Origin: Candidatus Cacconaster scatequi
GTDB lineage: Bacteria; Bacteroidota; Bacteroidia; Bacteroidales; UBA932
Length of the DNA: 34,705 bases
Assembly: GCA_018065305.1 (NCBI GenBank)
Contig: JAGHTO010000018.1
Span: forward strand, 1 to 34,705
Direction of reading: 5' to 3'
The notes beneath the pieces were generated by a model. The model ran no database searches. It saw nothing but the letters and a program-made list of their open reading frames with translations, and was not told the origin of the DNA. A program made the position numbers and the translations under genes. Positions 1 to 14,339 of the stretch are shown in pieces. Positions within the stretch are counted from its first letter, which is position 1. The number at the start of each line of letters is the position of its first letter.

Positions 1-43
1 CACTCTGGTATCTGCCCAAATTTGAGGAGTCAGTCTCTCTCAG

Positions 44-117
44 AGCCGATGGAGGGAGTCGAACCCACGACCTGCTGATTACAAATCAGCTGCTCTGACC
101 AACTGAGCTACGTCGGC
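44..117 (-). tRNA. tRNA-Thr (anticodon UGU)
   Basis: Read on the minus strand this is a complete 74-nt cloverleaf. The acceptor 5' arm GCCGACG pairs with CATCGGC (one C-A mismatch), followed by a D-arm with AGTTGGT, a GCTGA/TCAGC anticodon stem around TTTGTAA (anticodon TGT, decoding ACA), and a T-arm with GTTCGAC. The CCA end is not encoded. The discriminator base is T. A good Bacteroidota promoter lies just upstream on the same strand. No convincing terminator is visible before the window edge. Confidence 0.96.
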
Positions 118-131
118 TTTTTTCGGGACTG

Positions 132-162
132 CAAATATATGCGTTTAAAATTAAATGACAAA
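132..162 (-). promoter_or_regulatory. Bacteroidota-type promoter of tRNA-Thr
   Basis: On the minus strand a -33 box TTTG (159-162) is followed after 19 nt by a perfect -7 box TATATTTG (132-139), 14 nt before the mature tRNA 5' end. This fits the TTTG / TANNTTTG consensus described for Bacteroides primary sigma factor and is one of the two complete two-part promoters in the window. Confidence 0.8.
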
Positions 163-196
163 ATTTTTTCAGAAAAAAATAAAAGTTTCATAGGCC

Positions 197-287
197 AATA
201 TCCGAAGCGGGCTTTCCTTACGCGACATTTTCCCGTACAGGGCGGCGGAAGCCGCAAGTCGCGTAAGGAAAGCCCGCTTCGGATATT
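197..287 (-). terminator. Perfect 30-bp inverted repeat after dxs, probable terminator
   Basis: Arms 197-226 and 258-287 are perfect reverse complements over 30 bp, separated by a 31-nt loop that itself contains the mini-hairpin GCGGC-GGAA-GCCGC (242-255). The right arm starts on the last base of the dxs stop codon, so the hairpin begins immediately after translation ends. On the minus strand it is followed after about 10 nt by a T-rich stretch (CTTTTATTTTTTTC), consistent with intrinsic termination of dxs. The stem is far longer than a typical intrinsic terminator, so it may also be a mobile or REP-like palindrome used as a terminator. Confidence 0.75.
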
Positions 288-2155
288 TATTTGGCAATAA
301 TGCAGCGGAGGATGTCATCGGTGTTGAATCCGCACTCGGAGTAGAGTTCGTCAGGCGTACCCTGACCGATGAACCTGTCAGGGATTCCAAGGCCGGTGAG
401 ACGGTTGCCAAGGCCGTTGTCAGCGATATATTCCGCAACTTCTCCGTGCAGTCCGCCCGCCACCGCTCCGTTTTCGACGGTTATTATCCTCTCCGCCTTG
501 CTGCAGGCGTCCGCAATCGCTTCCCGGTCCACGGGCTTGAGGAATCTCATATCGTAATGGAGGACGTCAATCCCGTCAGCGGCGGCTTTTGCGACAGCTT
601 CGGAAACCTTGTTGCCGACCGCACCTATGCTCAGGATTGCGATGCCGCGTCCCTCGTGAAGAAGCGCTGCCTTTCCGGAACGGATTACGGAGCAGGGGAC
701 ATTTCTCCAGGGAGTCCCGTTCCCGCATCCCCTCGGATACCTTATTATAGTGGGACCGTATTCCGGCAATGTCGCTGAATACATCATATTCTTCAATTCC
801 AGTTCATTTCTCGGGGCGCAGATTGTCAGATTGGGAATGCTCCTGTATGCCGCAAGGTCGAAGGCTCCGTGGTGAGTGGCCCCGTCTTCACCGACAAGTC
901 CCGCCCGGTCGAAACAGAGAATCACTTTCAGATTCTGAAGTGCAACGTCGTGGATTATGTTGTCGTAGGCCCGCTGGGAGAATGTTGAGTATATGTTGCA
1001 GAACGGGAGAAGGCCCTGCGCTGCCAGCCCTGCGGAGAAAGTGACTGCGTGGCCTTCGGCGATGCCCACGTCAAATGTCCTCTCCGGGAATTCTTCGGCC
1101 AGAGCCGTCATTCCGCAACCTGTCGCCATTGCGGGGGTTATTCCGACTATCTCCTTTCTCTCTCTTGCGAGATTCAGCAGAACTTCCCCGAAAACATCCT
1201 GGAAACGGGCGGCCTCAGATTTGCTCGAAGTCCTTTTCCCCGTAGTCACGTCGAATTTTCCGGGAGCGTGCCATATGGTCTGATTCTTTTCCGCCGGCGC
1301 ATAGCCCTTCCCCTTGACGGTGATTACGTGCAGGATTTTGGGCCCCGGAAGATTCACAATCCGACGGAGAGTGTCGGTCAGGACAGCGATATTGTTGCCG
1401 TCTATCGGTCCGAAGTATCTCAATCCCAAGGAATCGAAGAGTGACAGCCTCTCCTCGACCGTCTTGCCTATGATATGTTTGGCCCCCTTGACAACCTTCT
1501 GAATCCATTTCCTTGACTTCCTTGTACCGAGGGTGTCCCACACGCTTTTCTTCAGCTGGTTGTAGTGCCTGTTCGTGGTTATTTTCAACAGGTGGTTGTG
1601 AAGAGCGCTGGTGTTCTTGTCAATGGATATCTGGTTGTCGTTAAGTATTACCAGCAGGTTCGGCTTGAGCGAGCCGGCGTTGTCCAGCCCTTCGAAGGCG
1701 AGGCCGCCCGTCAATGCCCCGTCACCTATCACCGCTACAACCTTGTTGGGTAGCCCCTGAAGGCGGAATGCCTCCGCCATTCCGAGTGCGGCGGAAATCG
1801 AATTCGAGGCGTGTCCGGCGCCGAAGGCGTCGTATGGGCTCTCGTCGATGCGCGGAAATCCGCTGATGCCCCCGCGCTTTCGGTTCTGCCGGAAGGCTTC
1901 CCGGCGGCCGGTGATGATTTTATGGGCGTAAGCCTGATGCCCCACATCCCAGACTATCTTGTCCTGCGGCGTGTCCAGAACTTTGTGAAGCGCCACGGCA
2001 ATCTCCACCGCACCGAGACTGGACCCCAGATGGCCCGGATTCTCGGAACAGCATTCCACCATATACTCGCGGATTTCCGAACAGAGCTGTTTCAGTTCGT
2101 CGTTGTCCAGGCTTTTAAGGTCGGAAGGATTGTTTATCGTGTCAAGAATCTTCAC
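287..2155 (-). CDS. dxs: 1-deoxy-D-xylulose-5-phosphate synthase
   Basis: Cytosolic thiamine-diphosphate enzyme that condenses pyruvate and glyceraldehyde-3-phosphate to DXP, the entry step of the MEP isoprenoid pathway and a precursor for thiamine and pyridoxal phosphate. The 622-aa length is normal for the family. Visible signatures are the N-terminal SENPGHLGSSLG and DVGHQAYAHKI motifs, the ThDP/Mg site starting GDGALTGG at about residue 144 and ending in NDN at about 172, the transketolase pyrimidine-domain motif DVGIAEGHA around residue 365, and a C-terminal transketolase domain. The start is GTG at 2155, chosen because the N-terminus MKILDTINNP matches the family. It lies only 4 nt after a perfect -7 box, suggesting a leaderless message. 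The MEP enzyme ispF lies about 19 kb away. Confidence 0.97.
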   Translation of the reverse strand: MKILDTINNPSDLKSLDNDELKQLCSEIREYMVECCSENPGHLGSSLGAVEIAVALHKVLDTPQDKIVWDVGHQAYAHKIITGRREAFRQNRKRGGISGFPRIDESPYDAFGAGHASNSISAALGMAEAFRLQGLPNKVVAVIGDGALTGGLAFEGLDNAGSLKPNLLVILNDNQISIDKNTSALHNHLLKITTNRHYNQLKKSVWDTLGTRKSRKWIQKVVKGAKHIIGKTVEERLSLFDSLGLRYFGPIDGNNIAVLTDTLRRIVNLPGPKILHVITVKGKGYAPAEKNQTIWHAPGKFDVTTGKRTSSKSEAARFQDVFGEVLLNLARERKEIVGITPAMATGCGMTALAEEFPERTFDVGIAEGHAVTFSAGLAAQGLLPFCNIYSTFSQRAYDNIIHDVALQNLKVILCFDRAGLVGEDGATHHGAFDLAAYRSIPNLTICAPRNELELKNMMYSATLPEYGPTIIRYPRGCGNGTPWRNVPCSVIRSGKAALLHEGRGIAILSIGAVGNKVSEAVAKAAADGIDVLHYDMRFLKPVDREAIADACSKAERIITVENGAVAGGLHGEVAEYIADNGLGNRLTGLGIPDRFIGQGTPDELYSECGFNTDDILRCIIAK

Positions 2156-2159
2156 TCTG

Positions 2160-2167
2160 CAAAAATA
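2160..2167 (-). promoter_or_regulatory. -7 box of dxs (leaderless configuration)
   Basis: The minus strand reads TATTTTTG, a perfect TANNTTTG, with its last G 4 nt upstream of the dxs GTG codon. No good -33 TTTG box is seen 19-21 nt further upstream. If the usual spacing holds, transcription starts at or within a base or two of the start codon. Confidence 0.6.
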
Positions 2168-2174
2168 TAAATTT

Positions 2175-2206
2175 TTTGCGCGTTATGGTTGAAAAGGTTA
2201 TTTTTG
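2175..2206 (+). promoter_or_regulatory. Promoter of the tandem MFS operon
   Basis: TTTG at 2175-2178, a 20-nt spacer, then TATTTTTG at 2199-2206 match both Bacteroidota promoter boxes. The G is 33 nt before the ATG at 2240, leaving a leader of roughly 28 nt. The promoter is back to back with the dxs -7 box (2160-2167), so the two polymerase sites overlap. Confidence 0.7.
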
Positions 2207-2239
2207 TGCGAATACATCGCAACCGAATAAATTCAAGAT

Positions 2240-3661
2240 ATGACAGAAAAAGTACAAAAATTATTGAACGACTATCCTGCAGCCAGATGGGCCGCACTCG
2301 TTCTCATTGCCCTGATGATGTTCTTCGGCTATATGTTCGTGGACGTGATGTCGCCTCTCCAGTCTCTTGTGGAGGCTGAAAAAGGGTGGACTCCCGGCAT
2401 TTTCGGCACGTATGCCAGCGCCGAGTACATATTGAACGTATGCGGATTCCTCATCATAGCCGGAATCATTCTCGACAAGATGGGAGTCCGGTTCACCGGA
2501 ATCCTTTCGGCATCGATGATGTTTGCCGGTGCCTGCATCAAGTTCTTTGCCGTCAGCAAATGGTTCGCCGGTTCAGGTCTTGAGGCCTGGCTGAACAGCT
2601 GGTGGGTAACAATGCCCGGAAGCGCCAAACTTGCCGCACTCGGCTTTATGATTTTCGGATGCGGCTGTGAAATGGCCGGCACCACCGTCTCGAAGGCCAT
2701 CGCCAAGTGGTTCAAGGGAAAGGAAATGGCTCTGGCAATGGGCATTGAGATGGCCCTCGCCCGCGTCGGTGTGTTTGCGATTTTCTCCATAAGCCCCATC
2801 ATCGCTTCCAAACTGGGTACAGTGGCCGCTCCTGTCGGATTCTGCACCTGCCTGCTTCTGATCGGCCTGATCAATTTCATCGTCTTCACATTTATGGACA
2901 GGAAGTTCGACAGACAGCTCGTTGAGGTCGGACTTTCCGCAGCAGAGGCTGACCCTGAGGAAGAATTCCACGTTTCTGATCTGGGAAAGATATTCTCATC
3001 ACTCAGTTTCTGGGTGGTGGCACTGCTATGCGTGCTCTACTATTCGGCAATTTTCCCGTTCCAGAGATACGGAGCCAATATGCTCCAATGCAATCTTGAC
3101 GGCATTTCCGCAACTGCGGCGTCCAACATCTTCCGGTGGTTCCCGATGGGAGCCGCCGCGGTGACACCTTTCCTCGGTGCATTCCTTGACCACAAGGGCA
3201 AGGGAGCCACGATGCTGATGTGGGGGGCTGTGCTGCTGATTGTCTGCCACCTTGTGTTCGCGTTCGCGCTTCCTGCAACCCACAGTCATCTGCTTGCATA
3301 CGCGACAATAGTCATCCTGGGCATCAGTTTCGCTCTCGTTCCCGCCGCCCTTTGGCCTTCAGTTCCGAAGATTATTGACGAGAAGATTCTCGGGAGCGCA
3401 TACTGTCTCATATTCTGGGTGCAGAACATTGGTCTGTGCTTTGTCCCGAAACTCATCGGCAATGTCCTCGAATCCGTCAATTCCGACAATCCGGCCGTGC
3501 TTGCCGCGAAGGCCGCGAACGCCGAGTTCATACCATACAATTACACCATCCCGTTGATAATTTTTGCCGGCTTCGGTGTGCTTGCATTCGCCATCGCAAT
3601 TTATCTCAAGGCTTTGGACAGAAAGCGCGGTCTCGGTCTTGAGGAGCCGAACATCAAATAA
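2240..3661 (+). CDS. MFS transporter, MFSD1-like, first of a tandem pair
   Basis: A 473-aa inner-membrane protein with about 12 hydrophobic segments split by a central charged loop (around residues 215-250, PEEEFHVSDLG), as in the major facilitator superfamily. Two conserved stretches are shared with its downstream paralogue: AKWFKGKEMALAMG with ARVG in the N-terminal half, and ALWPSVPKI...LGSAYCLIFWVQNIGL in the C-terminal half. From memory, these resemble the WFKGKE/ARIG and LWP...LGTAY...QNLGL motifs of eukaryotic MFSD1 carriers, which transport dipeptides; the substrate here is unknown. The start at 2240 sits after a complete promoter. The stop is 11 nt before the next gene, so the two are probably co-transcribed. 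Some annotation pipelines would call it an oxalate/formate-antiporter-like MFS. Confidence 0.88.
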   Translation: MTEKVQKLLNDYPAARWAALVLIALMMFFGYMFVDVMSPLQSLVEAEKGWTPGIFGTYASAEYILNVCGFLIIAGIILDKMGVRFTGILSASMMFAGACIKFFAVSKWFAGSGLEAWLNSWWVTMPGSAKLAALGFMIFGCGCEMAGTTVSKAIAKWFKGKEMALAMGIEMALARVGVFAIFSISPIIASKLGTVAAPVGFCTCLLLIGLINFIVFTFMDRKFDRQLVEVGLSAAEADPEEEFHVSDLGKIFSSLSFWVVALLCVLYYSAIFPFQRYGANMLQCNLDGISATAASNIFRWFPMGAAAVTPFLGAFLDHKGKGATMLMWGAVLLIVCHLVFAFALPATHSHLLAYATIVILGISFALVPAALWPSVPKIIDEKILGSAYCLIFWVQNIGLCFVPKLIGNVLESVNSDNPAVLAAKAANAEFIPYNYTIPLIIFAGFGVLAFAIAIYLKALDRKRGLGLEEPNIK

Positions 3662-3672
3662 CTGATAGGGAA

Positions 3673-5001
3673 ATGACTATGGAAAACAACGGTTTCAAAG
3701 CCGGGAAAGTGGCCTGCTGGGTGGCACTGGCGTGTCTGGTGGTGCCTATGTTCGCATCCTATTTCTTCGATGACATGTTTTCGACGGTGTCCCACCTTTT
3801 CCAGGCGCCCGATTCGTTGGCACTGGGCTGGGATTCCAGGGATCTTGGCAACTTCATAGGTGACTACAGCCTTCTGTGCATCTGTGGCGGACTGATAATA
3901 GGCGGAATCCTGCTTGACATATTCGGTATCCGGATAATGGGCTCTGTCTTTGTGGGGATGATGGTAGGCGGCGCCGCCCTGGCATATTACGGTGTTGCTG
4001 GTGGACTTCCGAAGGAAAGTGCCGTGGCTATTGGAAGGGTGGGGAGGATGATTTTCGGCCTTGGCAGTGAAATTGCCGGCGTGGCCGTGACAAGGTCCAT
4101 AGCGAAATGGTTCAAGAACGGCAATATGTCCCTTGCGATGGGTCTCCAGCTCGCGATAGCGAGAGCCGGCACAGGTATCGCCCTGATTGCAGCTCCGTTC
4201 ATAGTGGGAATTCCGAAAGATTACTATTCTCTTGCCGATACGGCACGCCCTGCACTTGTGGGTCTTGCCCTGCTTCTTGTCGGAGGTCTTGTCTGGGCCC
4301 TGTTTGTCTCGATGGACAGCCGTTATGACAAGGCGGCGGGAATAACCTACAGAAGAGGGGAGGTCACCGCGGAGAATGCCTTCTCATTCAAGGATATACT
4401 TTCCCTCCTGAAGAATTCCAGATTCGTGATGATAGGGTTGCTTTGCGTCACTTTCTATTGCTGCGTAAGTTCGTTCAAGAAGTTCGGAACAGCGGTCGTG
4501 ATACCGCGTTTCGGGTTGGAGGCTTCGTCCGCCGGCACAATGGTCGCGATGATTCCCTTCTTTACCATATTGTTCACACCTCTGTTCGGTGCTCTGGTTG
4601 ACAGACTGGGTCACGCCGCCAGATGGATGATGGGAGGAAGTTTCTGTGTCCTCGCAGGCCACGTCATAATTGCCTTCGCTCCGCTCGGAGTCGGATTTTA
4701 CGGATATCTCGGAATAGCGCTGCTGGGTATAGGATATTCTATGGTGCCCTCCGCAATGTGGCCCTCAGTGCCGAAGATAGTACCCGAAAAGAGTCTTGGC
4801 ACGGCCTATTCTCTGATTTACTGGATTCAGAATCTGGGACTCTTCTTTGTGCCAAAGGTTGTGGGCCGTATATTCGCCTCTGGTGATGACGTCCTCGCGT
4901 CAGTGGCAAGGGTGGAGTGGATTTTCCTGACTCTCGGAGTCTGCGCCGTGTTCCTCGCTATTCAACTGAACCGGCAGCCAAGTCAAGTATCTGGCTCGTA
5001 A
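3673..5001 (+). CDS. MFS transporter, MFSD1-like, second of a tandem pair
   Basis: A 442-aa, about 12-TM inner-membrane carrier clearly paralogous to the preceding gene. It shares AKWFKNGNMSLAMG with AIARAG, and the C-terminal AMWPSVPKIVPEKSLGTAYS followed by WIQNLGLFFVPK. The start at 3673 (MTMENNG) is 11 nt downstream of the first carrier; an alternative ATG lies at 3679, and a purine-rich GATAGGG precedes both. Two adjacent paralogues could form a heteromer or handle related substrates; this is inference. The last 44 nt overlap the 3' end of atpG on the opposite strand, so the two genes end inside each other. Confidence 0.88.
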   Translation: MTMENNGFKAGKVACWVALACLVVPMFASYFFDDMFSTVSHLFQAPDSLALGWDSRDLGNFIGDYSLLCICGGLIIGGILLDIFGIRIMGSVFVGMMVGGAALAYYGVAGGLPKESAVAIGRVGRMIFGLGSEIAGVAVTRSIAKWFKNGNMSLAMGLQLAIARAGTGIALIAAPFIVGIPKDYYSLADTARPALVGLALLLVGGLVWALFVSMDSRYDKAAGITYRRGEVTAENAFSFKDILSLLKNSRFVMIGLLCVTFYCCVSSFKKFGTAVVIPRFGLEASSAGTMVAMIPFFTILFTPLFGALVDRLGHAARWMMGGSFCVLAGHVIIAFAPLGVGFYGYLGIALLGIGYSMVPSAMWPSVPKIVPEKSLGTAYSLIYWIQNLGLFFVPKVVGRIFASGDDVLASVARVEWIFLTLGVCAVFLAIQLNRQPSQVSGS

Positions 5002-5782
5002 TCTCCTGCTGACGCAGTTTGTTGTATTGAAGTGACAGCTCCTTGAGCAGTTCCTCGGCGTTGTCAGAGGCTATCTGCATTGCAAGGGTGCGTGCGGCGT
5101 GTTCCGCTGCGGCCGCGTCGAGGAATATCGTATGAAGCCTCAGACGGAGGACTTTGGGAATCAACTCCTCAAGCACGCTTTCCGCATCGGGCTCGATGAT
5201 GAACTCCGTCCCGTCATCCTCGCGGGCGCAGTCGTCGCATTCAAACGGGAGATAATCCGAAACAAGGACAGGTTGGGAGGCGGAATTCGCATAATGAGCG
5301 TAGATGACGGTGACTCCGCACAACTTGCCCGCTTCAAAGTCCGCGACGAGCCTGTCGGCAAGGGCGCAGCTTGCGTCATAGTCCGGACGTGCCGCCATAG
5401 CGCAGCAGTCGACAATGCGGTATCCCTCCTTCCGGAGAGCCTTCATTCCGAATTTGCCTGCGGCATATACCACGGTGCCGGACTTGTCGTACCCTTTTGA
5501 GTGGAAAGCCTTGAGCAGATTCGCATTGAAACTTCCGCACAGAGTCTGGTTGGAGGTGATCAGGATTACGGCCCGGTCGTCTCCTGCGCGGTTCCGGGAT
5601 TTCATTCTGACAGGCAAGTCTGCCAGAAGCCTTCTCAGTGCCTGCTCGTATGGAAGCATATTCTCTATGGCGTTGGTCGCGCTGTGGAGTTTCGCGGATG
5701 CGATGAGCCGCATCGCCGAAGTTATCTTCAGCGTTGACTTCACGGAAGAAATCCTGCCTCGTATTTCCTTCAGATTGGACAT
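4958..5782 (-). CDS. atpG: F1Fo ATP synthase subunit gamma
   Basis: The central rotor shaft of F1. The 274-aa protein opens with the family signature [24 protein letters not shown] and closes with an N-terminal/C-terminal coiled-coil partner ending in LRQQEITSQILDLAAG, near the gamma signature. It is slightly shorter than the usual ~285-290 aa. It is the last gene of the operon. Its ATG shares one base with the atpA stop (TGATG), indicating translational coupling. Its 3' end overlaps the convergent MFS gene by 44 nt, and no terminator with a T-tract is visible there. Confidence 0.96.
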   Translation of the reverse strand: MSNLKEIRGRISSVKSTLKITSAMRLIASAKLHSATNAIENMLPYEQALRRLLADLPVRMKSRNRAGDDRAVILITSNQTLCGSFNANLLKAFHSKGYDKSGTVVYAAGKFGMKALRKEGYRIVDCCAMAARPDYDASCALADRLVADFEAGKLCGVTVIYAHYANSASQPVLVSDYLPFECDDCAREDDGTEFIIEPDAESVLEELIPKVLRLRLHTIFLDAAAAEHAARTLAMQIASDNAEELLKELSLQYNKLRQQEITSQILDLAAGSVE

Positions 5783-7368
5783 CAGTCAGATAGCTGTGAA
5801 ACAATGAAAGCCGCTTCCTTTTCAAGGAGTGAAGAGATGTTCTCGTCGATGCGTCCCTCCTGAAGGGGTTTCAGCACATCTTCGGAATGAAGCTGCCGCA
5901 TCCTTTCGAGGAACAGCTCCTGGAACTCGGATACTTGACTTTCGGGAATATCTTTCATCAGGGCGTGCGTACCGCAGTAGAGGATTGCAACCTGCTCTCC
6001 CACGGGCATCGGGCTGTACTGCTTCTGGACCAGGAGGATATTGTTCTTCCTGCCCTTGTCGATGGTGGCCGTTGTGACCGCATCCATATCGGAACTGAAC
6101 TTGGTGAACGCTTCCAGTTCCCGGAACTGTGCCTGGTCTATCTTGAGAGTTCCCGCCACTTTCTTCATAGACTTTACCTGTGCCGCTCCACCTACGCGGG
6201 ACACGGAGATTCCGACGTTGATTGCGGGGCGGAAACCCTGGTTGAACAGGTCTGTCTCAAGGAAAATCTGACCGTCGGTGATTGAAATCACGTTTGTGGG
6301 GATATATGCGGAGACGTCGCCGGCCTGAGTTTCGATGATAGGCAGAGCTGTAAGGGAGCCTCCGGCCTTTACTTTTCCCTTCAGGCAGGCGGGAAGGTCG
6401 TTCATCTGCTCGGCAACCTCCTGCTGTCCGATGATTTTGGCGGCTCTCTCGAGAAGACGGCTGTGCAGATAGAAGATGTCACCGGGATATGCCTCACGGC
6501 CTGACGGGCGCTTCAGAATAAGCGAAACCTCGCGGTATGAGACAGCCTGTTTGGAGAGGTCGTCATAGACCACCAGCGCGTGTCTGCCCGTGTCGCGGAA
6601 ATATTCTCCGATGGCTGCACCGGCGAAAGCGGCGTAATACTGGAGAGCCGCTGATTCGGAGGCGGTTGCGCTGACAATCACCGTGTAGTCCATTGCTCCC
6701 GCATCACGCAGGGTCTTGACTATGTTTGCGATGGTGCTGCCTTTCTGTCCGATGGCTACATATATGCAATAGACCGGTTTTCCGGCAAGGAAATTCGATT
6801 TCTGGTTGATGATGGTGTCGATGGCGATGGCTGTCTTTCCTGTCTGACGGTCTCCGATAATCAGCTCGCGCTGTCCGCGTCCGATAGGAATCATTGCGTC
6901 AATGGCCTTCAATCCGGTCTGAAGAGGCTCCGTGACAGGCTCGCGGAATATTACGCCCGGAGCTTTCCTCTCAAGAGGCATATCCAATTTCTCTCCTTTG
7001 ATGGGGCCAAGTCCGTCGATGGGGTTTCCGAGAGGGTCCACAACCCTGCCGACGATTCCTTCCCCGACACCTATGCAGGCAATCTTGCCGGTTCTCTTCA
7101 CGCGGTGGCCCTCCTTGACGGATTCGCTCGAACCCAGCAGGACGACTCCGACGTTGTCCTGTTCGAGGTTCATAGCAACTCCCATTATTCCACTTTGAAA
7201 TTCAATCAGTTCACCCGCCTGGACGGCATTGAGGCCGTAGATTCTCGCCACGCCGTCGGAAACCTGGAGGACCTGTCCGACTTCTTCCATTTTTGCGGAA
7301 AGGTCGATACCCTCCAACTGTTTCAGCAGAACTTCGCTGATTTCACTTGCCTTGATATGTTCAGCCAT
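5782..7368 (-). CDS. atpA: F1Fo ATP synthase subunit alpha
   Basis: The non-catalytic nucleotide-binding subunit of the F1 alpha3-beta3 hexamer. At 528 aa it is slightly longer than the typical ~505-525. The Walker A motif GDRQTGKT is at residues 172-179. The N-terminal beta-barrel (about 25-95) carries the [11 protein letters not shown] signature. The alpha-type [12 protein letters not shown] stretch, which carries the arginine finger region, is at about residues 375-390. The ATG abuts the atpH stop codon with no spacer. Position in the operon and order are as in other Bacteroidota. Confidence 0.98.
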   Translation of the reverse strand: MAEHIKASEISEVLLKQLEGIDLSAKMEEVGQVLQVSDGVARIYGLNAVQAGELIEFQSGIMGVAMNLEQDNVGVVLLGSSESVKEGHRVKRTGKIACIGVGEGIVGRVVDPLGNPIDGLGPIKGEKLDMPLERKAPGVIFREPVTEPLQTGLKAIDAMIPIGRGQRELIIGDRQTGKTAIAIDTIINQKSNFLAGKPVYCIYVAIGQKGSTIANIVKTLRDAGAMDYTVIVSATASESAALQYYAAFAGAAIGEYFRDTGRHALVVYDDLSKQAVSYREVSLILKRPSGREAYPGDIFYLHSRLLERAAKIIGQQEVAEQMNDLPACLKGKVKAGGSLTALPIIETQAGDVSAYIPTNVISITDGQIFLETDLFNQGFRPAINVGISVSRVGGAAQVKSMKKVAGTLKIDQAQFRELEAFTKFSSDMDAVTTATIDKGRKNNILLVQKQYSPMPVGEQVAILYCGTHALMKDIPESQVSEFQELFLERMRQLHSEDVLKPLQEGRIDENISSLLEKEAAFIVSQLSD

Positions 7369-7926
7369 TTATACTAATCTTTTGTTCTTTTCAATCATTT
7401 GTTCCCTGACACGTTCAAGGGAACCTTTTATGCTGCAGTCCAGCCGTTTGCCCCAACTTTCGTAGATGAAGCCGCCGATTATGGACGGGTCCACCCTGTG
7501 GGTGACTGAAATCTGTTTTGCGGGACGTCCGTCATCGATATTTCCGGCGATATCCAGCATTTTATCATCTTCGGAGGCAGTGGTTATCCGGACCATCTTG
7601 ATTCCGTTTTCATCCCGGTAGATGTTTAAGAAATCAAGCAGGGCCAGCCTCAGATGGGCGATACGGCCGTTCCGGTTCATCAGCCTTGCCAGCTTTTCGA
7701 TGCCGGGCTCCAGAGAATCGGGGGCCACGCAACTTTGCAGAAGCAGTATTTTTCTCTCTATGGACGCGGATTGGGGATATGCCATTGCACTGCTGAATTC
7801 CGGTATTCCGGAAAAAGCCCGCAGAATGATGCCGGCCTGGGAATAGACTTTCCCGGCTGTACCCTTCTTGCTGACCAGCTTCCACAGTGCGGTGGCGTAT
7901 CTAGTTGCTATAATCCCCGAGTTCAT
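7369..7926 (-). CDS. atpH: F1Fo ATP synthase subunit delta
   Basis: Peripheral stalk subunit linking the F1 crown to subunit b. The 185-aa protein starts MNSGIIATRYATALWKLV, typical of delta/OSCP, and the C-terminal part contains the family pattern DPSIIGGFIYESWGKRLDCSIKGSLERVR. The 5' end overlaps atpF by 26 nt and the stop abuts atpA. The start at 7926 is the only ATG that gives the conserved RYATALW N-terminus. Confidence 0.95.
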   Translation of the reverse strand: MNSGIIATRYATALWKLVSKKGTAGKVYSQAGIILRAFSGIPEFSSAMAYPQSASIERKILLLQSCVAPDSLEPGIEKLARLMNRNGRIAHLRLALLDFLNIYRDENGIKMVRITTASEDDKMLDIAGNIDDGRPAKQISVTHRVDPSIIGGFIYESWGKRLDCSIKGSLERVREQMIEKNKRLV

Positions 7927-8400
7927 TCAACATTTTTTGAATAAGACTGTTCTGTGCCGCGTCTGAAGAGAGTTTCTCGCGCAGAATCTTTTCGGACAGC
8001 GCTATGGAGAGGTTGACGGCTGAATTCCGTATTTCGGCGACAGCCTCTTTCTTCTCCTGTTCGATTTCTTCCCTCGCACGGGTGATGATTGCCGCAGCCT
8101 CGGTTGAAGCCTGCCCTTTGGCATCGTCAATCATCTGCTGGGCGGCCTTTCTGGCCTGGTCAAGCAGTTCCCCCTGCTCCTTCCGCGCTTCCTGCATCAT
8201 CTGCTGATACTTCTTATCCATCTGGACCAGAAGCTTTTTTGCTTCCTCGGCATCCCTGAGGGACCGGGCAATATGTTCGCTTCTCTTCTCCATCATTTTG
8301 GTGATGGTGGGGAAGCCGAATTTCGCCAACAGGAAGAAGACGGTGCCGAAAATCAACACCATCCAGAAAATCAGACCAAAGGATGGAGTGAGTATTTCCA

Positions 8401-8401
<1 letters not shown>
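7901..8401 (-). CDS. atpF: F1Fo ATP synthase subunit b
   Basis: Peripheral stalk subunit b. The 166-aa protein has one N-terminal membrane helix (LIFWMVLIFGTVFFLLAKFG, residues about 10-30), followed by a long charged, Ala/Glu/Lys-rich coiled coil that binds delta at its C-terminus. The ATG shares one base with the atpE stop (TAATG), and the 3' end overlaps atpH by 26 nt. Only one b-type gene is present, so the stalk is presumably a b2 homodimer. Confidence 0.95.
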
Positions 8402-14191
<5,790 letters not shown>

Positions 14192-14262
14192 AACGAAATT
14201 TACAAAAAAATGTTTTTTTATTTCGTGATTTGAAAATTTATTGTTTTCTTTGCGGTCCGATT

Positions 14263-14336
14263 CGGGATGTGGCGCAGTTGGTTAGCGCACCACGTTAGGG
14301 ACGTGGGGGTCGTCTGTTCGAGTCAGATCATCCCGA
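14263..14336 (+). tRNA. tRNA-Pro (anticodon AGG)
   Basis: A complete 74-nt cloverleaf. The acceptor CGGGATG pairs perfectly with CATCCCG, giving the proline-specific C1-G72 pair, with A73. The D-stem is GCGC/GCGC. The anticodon stem CCACG/CGTGG surrounds loop TTAGGGA, and the T-arm is GTCTG-TTCGAGT-CAGAT. The anticodon reads AGG (codon CCU), an A34 tRNA that is unusual in bacteria outside tRNA-Arg(ACG). CCA is not encoded. Upstream, TTTCTTTG at 14245-14252 is only a seven-of-eight -7 match. Confidence 0.93.
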
Positions 14337-14339
14337 CTG

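Noticed and set aside
1-43. A second tRNA or a terminator left of tRNA-Thr
   Set aside because: No cloverleaf or stem with a T-tract can be drawn in the 43 nt available.
4929-4941. GACTC-TCG-GAGTC hairpin as the ATP synthase operon terminator
   Set aside because: It lies inside the MFS coding sequence and no T-tract follows on the minus strand.
14195-14202. -7 box for GH78 (TAAATTTC on the minus strand)
   Set aside because: Only seven of eight positions match, with no -33 box; noted in the gene entry but not called as a promoter.
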